Source of the DNA: Rhinopithecus roxellana
Taxonomy: Eukaryota; Chordata; Mammalia; Primates; Cercopithecidae
NCBI RefSeq assembly: GCF_007565055.1
Contig: NC_044562.1
Location: 52,090,250-52,154,249 of the forward strand
Length of the DNA: 64,000 nt
Reading direction: 5' to 3'
Shown piece by piece: positions 61,070 to 64,000 of the stretch. The translations under genes were made by a program, and so were the position numbers. The notes beneath the pieces were generated by a model, which saw nothing but the letters and a program-made list of their open reading frames with translations, made no database searches and was not told the origin of the DNA. Each line of letters begins with the position of its first letter. The first letter of the stretch is position 1.

Positions 61070-62315
61070 TCCTACAACACTGCTGCTCCTCTTAGCCTTC
61101 TTCTCTACCCTGCTCAGGAGTCCAAAGTAGCCAGTGGAGAGAGAGCAAAGAAGACATGAGAGAAACATCAACCATACACACCCCATCCTGCTCCACACAC
61201 ATGCACCATTTTTGGGTTCTGTAACAAACCCAAGGTGGGAAAGGAGTCTTATCTTGGTTTGACGATGTGTATTACATGAGACCAGACCTTCTATTGTCTG
61301 ATTTGAGACTTTGGCAACTTAATGTGATCACAGGATGTTTTTAGTTCTCTAAGAATGATCAGGAAAGTAATGAGACTACCTGACATTTTTATATTGGCTG
61401 AGAAGATAAGTCCCCACCCTCCATATTTTAAAGACACAATTGCTTTGTAATAGCACCTGATAAATTCTATATGTCCACTAGTTGCATAACCTCAACAAAA
61501 ATCTGCTGTAACTGAGTTGATACAACCCTACAATACATGTTAAAGGAATTATAACAAAGTTAATTGGCACAAAGTTTAATTGTTAGAATATCTTTACTCA
61601 AACTTCAGACAGAAAGAACATTCCATTGTGTATGACTATTTCCTGAACTATCAAGATATTTCAAGTAATTGACTCAGAAATTAATTTTTGTTTATTTTGT
61701 TTACTTTATTACTTATGTAATGAGACTCTTTTATCTAAACATTTTGCTTCATACTTCTATTTTCATAGATTCTCTACAACCTCTCCAGAAATGTTGAAAG
61801 GTTTTTCCATGCTAATATTTTATTTTTCTTCAAAGTTTATATGGAAATTGAGTGATTCTAAGATTAGTTTGTCTTGATAGATTGTATCTTAAACACTACT
61901 ATCCTTTCATACTCATTTTTAAAAATTCATAGCAACTAAGAAATGTGTGGTAAAAGACATTGATCATTAGAAGGTTTAGTTAAAGGAATTTGTTTCAATT
62001 AAAAAATATTCAGAAAAAAACACATGATTTTTTACATGAGATTTAATAATGTTTAAACATGTTTCATCTATTTTATTTCTGTATTCTCAGATTAAATCGC
62101 AGCTTGAGAAAGTTATGTAACCAACAGAAGACAGCTTGTTATACTATGTAGATCCACAGGCTGAAAGGAAAGTGTTTGGTATCTTTGAAAACATGTGCCA
62201 CAAAATTCATTGTAAAATTCAGTCTTCAACATTTTACAAAGTTCTTCAGTCTTCTAATCTTATTAGTTTTTTCCAGAGCTTTATTTTGTTTTGTTTTGGT
62301 TTTGTTTCCTTATGT
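61070..62315. other. Intronic sequence before terminal exon B
   Basis: No repeat recognised. It ends with a T-rich acceptor tract. Confidence 0.5.
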
Positions 62316-62321
62316 TTTTAG

Positions 62322-62392
62322 GTGAACCTGATCTCCATAAGAACTCAGAAGACCTAGTAAATGCTGAAGAAAAACATGAGACACATTCATAG
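62322..62392 (+). CDS. PDE1A: PDE1A alternative last coding exon B (tail GEPDLHKNSEDLVNAEEK...)
   Basis: Acceptor AG at 62320-62321 follows a long T-rich tract (gtttccttatgtttttag). In phase with the G at 19042 it reads GEPDLHKNSEDLVNAEEKHE, then THS and TAG at 62390-62392. This is the other known PDE1A C-terminus, acidic and unrelated to the EFIHQ tail. The choice between the two ends depends on splicing against polyadenylation at 41.7 kb: exon B is reached only if the upstream terminal exon is skipped. The following 3'UTR would run into an Alu at 62688. AATAAA occurs at 63668-63673, but that hexamer lies in a MIR fragment. Confidence 0.9.
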
Positions 62393-62687
62393 GCCTGAAA
62401 CACCTTAAAGACTTCTGTCATTTTAAACATGAGAGGTAATTTTATGTTATAGATAAGAAACTTAACTTCTAAAATATATTGTTTGCAGAATACCATTAGA
62501 GATGAAATTATCTTATTTGAATGCCTTCTTAGATTTTTTTTAAAAATCTCTATTAATCCTTTGAGACAAAATCTTAACAGGTAAACTTTAAATATTTACC
62601 TTTTCAAAGAGTTCTTAATTTGTTAATCAACAAAAATTATATTTACTGGGACTGAAATTTTCATTCTTTAAAAATAATTTTAAAAAT

Positions 62688-62994
62688 GGCCGGGCGCGGT
62701 GACTCACACTTGTGATCCCAGCACTTTTCGAGGCCAAGGCAGGCGAACCACAAGGTCAGGAGTTTGAGACCAGCCTGGCCAACATAGTGAAATCCTGTCT
62801 TTACTAAAAATACAAAAAAATTAGCTGGGTGTGGTGGCAGGCACCTGTAATCCCAGCTACTTGGGAGACTGAGGCAGGAGAATCGCTTGAACCTGGGAGG
62901 CAGAGGTTGCCGTGATCTGAGATCAGGCCACTATACTCCAGCCAGGGTGACGGTGCAAGACTCCATCTCAAAATAATAATAATAATAATAAATA
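62688..62994 (+). mobile_element. Alu SINE in the presumed 3'UTR of exon B
   Basis: Complete Alu (ggccgggcgcggtgactcac) with an (AAT)n tail (62972-62994). Its body retains CpG sites at the start, so it is comparatively young or well kept. Confidence 0.95.
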
Positions 62995-63640
62995 AGTTCA
63001 TGGGAATGTTTAATCCTCATTTCTTTTTCCATGTCATGTAGGAAATATAAATGTTTTAGACTGATTTCTTGTTTTATTTCATGTAAAAATATGTTTATAC
63101 CCAGTAATTAAAACAAAGCAAGTACATATTATAAAGCAAATATCATGTTCGTTAAAATCTGTGAACATGTGCATTTATGGTTCTCTTTTTAAAAATTCAG
63201 CTTCTAGGGCTTGTTTTCAGTCTATCAAATTATTAACTCTGGGAGTGATGCCTTGAAAATTTGAATTTTTGATAAGCTAGTCTGTTGATATTTCTGTCCA
63301 CTAAAATTGAGAACTCACTTGTCTTGAACCGATGGCGGAGATATGGGCAGTTAGAAAGGAGGGATGTGTATTTACAATCGAGATGTCTTAATATCCACTA
63401 AAAATAAGAAGAAGTAAAGAACAAAATCCAAGTGTTGTAACACATCCTGTTGTTGGGGTGGTGGGTTGGGGCAAGAGAAAATGCTGAGGGTACCATTCCA
63501 AACCTTAGAGATTTTGCTATTAGTTCCACAGCTGTTACTTCAGATGTGAAAGTGTTAAAATGTGATTCGCTTTTAAAATAATTTCTTCCTCAATATTCTT
63601 GAGTTACAAAGACAGGTAGTTGTAAAACTGTCTTTTATTC
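62995..63640. other. Downstream of PDE1A exon B; no clear feature
   Basis: It may be 3'UTR or downstream DNA. A hAT-like end (ttgagaactcac) near 63308 is too weak to call. Confidence 0.4.
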
Positions 63641-63644
63641 ATAA

Positions 63645-63810
63645 GAATAGTTTCATTAATAGCAACAAATAAAGTGTCAGGCACTGTAGTGAACATCTTG
63701 TATATATTATCTCACTGAATCTTCTCAACAATTCCAGAGTTAGTGAGTGTGATCCCTATTTTGTATATGAAGCTTGGAAAGAAATCGAGTTCAAAGTGAC
63801 TATTCAGCAA
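63645..63810 (-). repeat. MIR fragment
   Basis: caaataaagtgtcaggcact, attatctcactgaatcttct, gatccctattttgtatatga: the antisense MIR order. It holds an AATAAA (63668-63673) that could act as a polyadenylation signal. Confidence 0.7.
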
Positions 63811-64000
63811 TGAAAACCCCTGTCTATCTTTAACAAATATATTGTTTTATATGCTACATCAGTTCCTCCCCCTACTGTCTATCCAGACTATAAATTTATT
63901 ACCTCGAGAGCCCATGATCATTTTAGAAGACTCCTTATGTCCTCAAGATACACAGTGAAGCCCCGGAGGTATATTTTAGGGAAAACTAATTCAGTGGAAT

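Larger units (their letters stand above)
1..64000 (+). other. PDE1A: PDE1A, 3' part of gene (introns and last coding exons)
   Basis: Exons found by translation between GT/AG borders join in phase into the end of the catalytic domain and the C-terminal tail of PDE1A, the calmodulin-activated enzyme that hydrolyses cAMP and cGMP in the cytosol. I chose PDE1A over PDE1C because the tail reads SPDYSLAAVDLKSFKNN and then KERWKELAAQ, which the long charged PDE1C tail lacks. The N-terminus, the calmodulin-binding regions and the metal-binding histidines must lie upstream of the window. The introns are very long here (about 2.4 kb, 0.4 kb, then 22 kb or 43 kb to the alternative last exons) and are filled with repeats. 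Whether the first 15.9 kb belongs entirely to one intron is inferred from the absence of any other recognisable exon. Confidence 0.9.

Noticed and set aside
62089..62130. Acceptor-like ttctgtattctcag before terminal exon B as an extra PDE1A exon
   Set aside because: The PDE1A phase meets a stop at the second codon and the accepted exon at 62322 matches the known tail.

Overview
The window is primate genomic DNA: dense Alu, L1 and ERVL/MaLR repeats, AT-rich introns and split exons with GT/AG borders. It holds the 3' end of one gene on the + strand, PDE1A (Ca2+/calmodulin-dependent 3',5'-cyclic nucleotide phosphodiesterase 1A). I recognise three consecutive internal coding exons (15882-15963, 18346-18466, 18855-19042) and two mutually exclusive terminal coding exons (41353-41396 and 62322-62392). 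They give the two alternative C-termini ending ...EFIHQ and ...EETHS-like. Several residues differ from the human protein as I remember it (VASG for VASS, RRPNAKG for RRSNTKG, QTREF for QKCEF). This suggests a non-human anthropoid, but that rests on memory.

Layout: 1-690 old LTR; 1240-8430 an old L1M interrupted by a younger antisense L1PA (about 2730-6596); 11.6-14.3 kb Alus and a MADE1 element; 15.9-19.0 kb the three PDE1A exons; 20-21.3 kb old L1M and a (TTCC)n array; 23.07-28.66 kb a near-full-length decayed sense L1 with an Alu inside; 30-32 kb Alu/L2 fragments and simple repeats; 33.6-34.9 kb a 5'-truncated L1PA; 36.2 kb a possible unannotated exon; 41.35 kb first alternative terminal exon; 42.9-49.5 kb a complete but decayed antisense ERVL-type provirus with both LTRs; 49.5-58.5 kb Alus, MIRs and two related THE1/MST LTRs; 62.3 kb the second terminal exon, followed by an Alu.

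Nothing here looks like a new enzyme or defence system. The best observations are structural. The L1PA at 2.7-6.6 kb has a 5'UTR missing exactly the segment expected if a spliced L1 RNA had been reinserted. The MADE1 element carries a 39-bp insert flanked by a 17-bp duplication and copied from a site 1.2 kb away. The stretch 36175-36322 has a strong acceptor, a strong donor and an open frame in phase with PDE1A. A duplication carried an LTR together with its unique flank. Almost all longer ORFs outside the exons are remnants of repeats.
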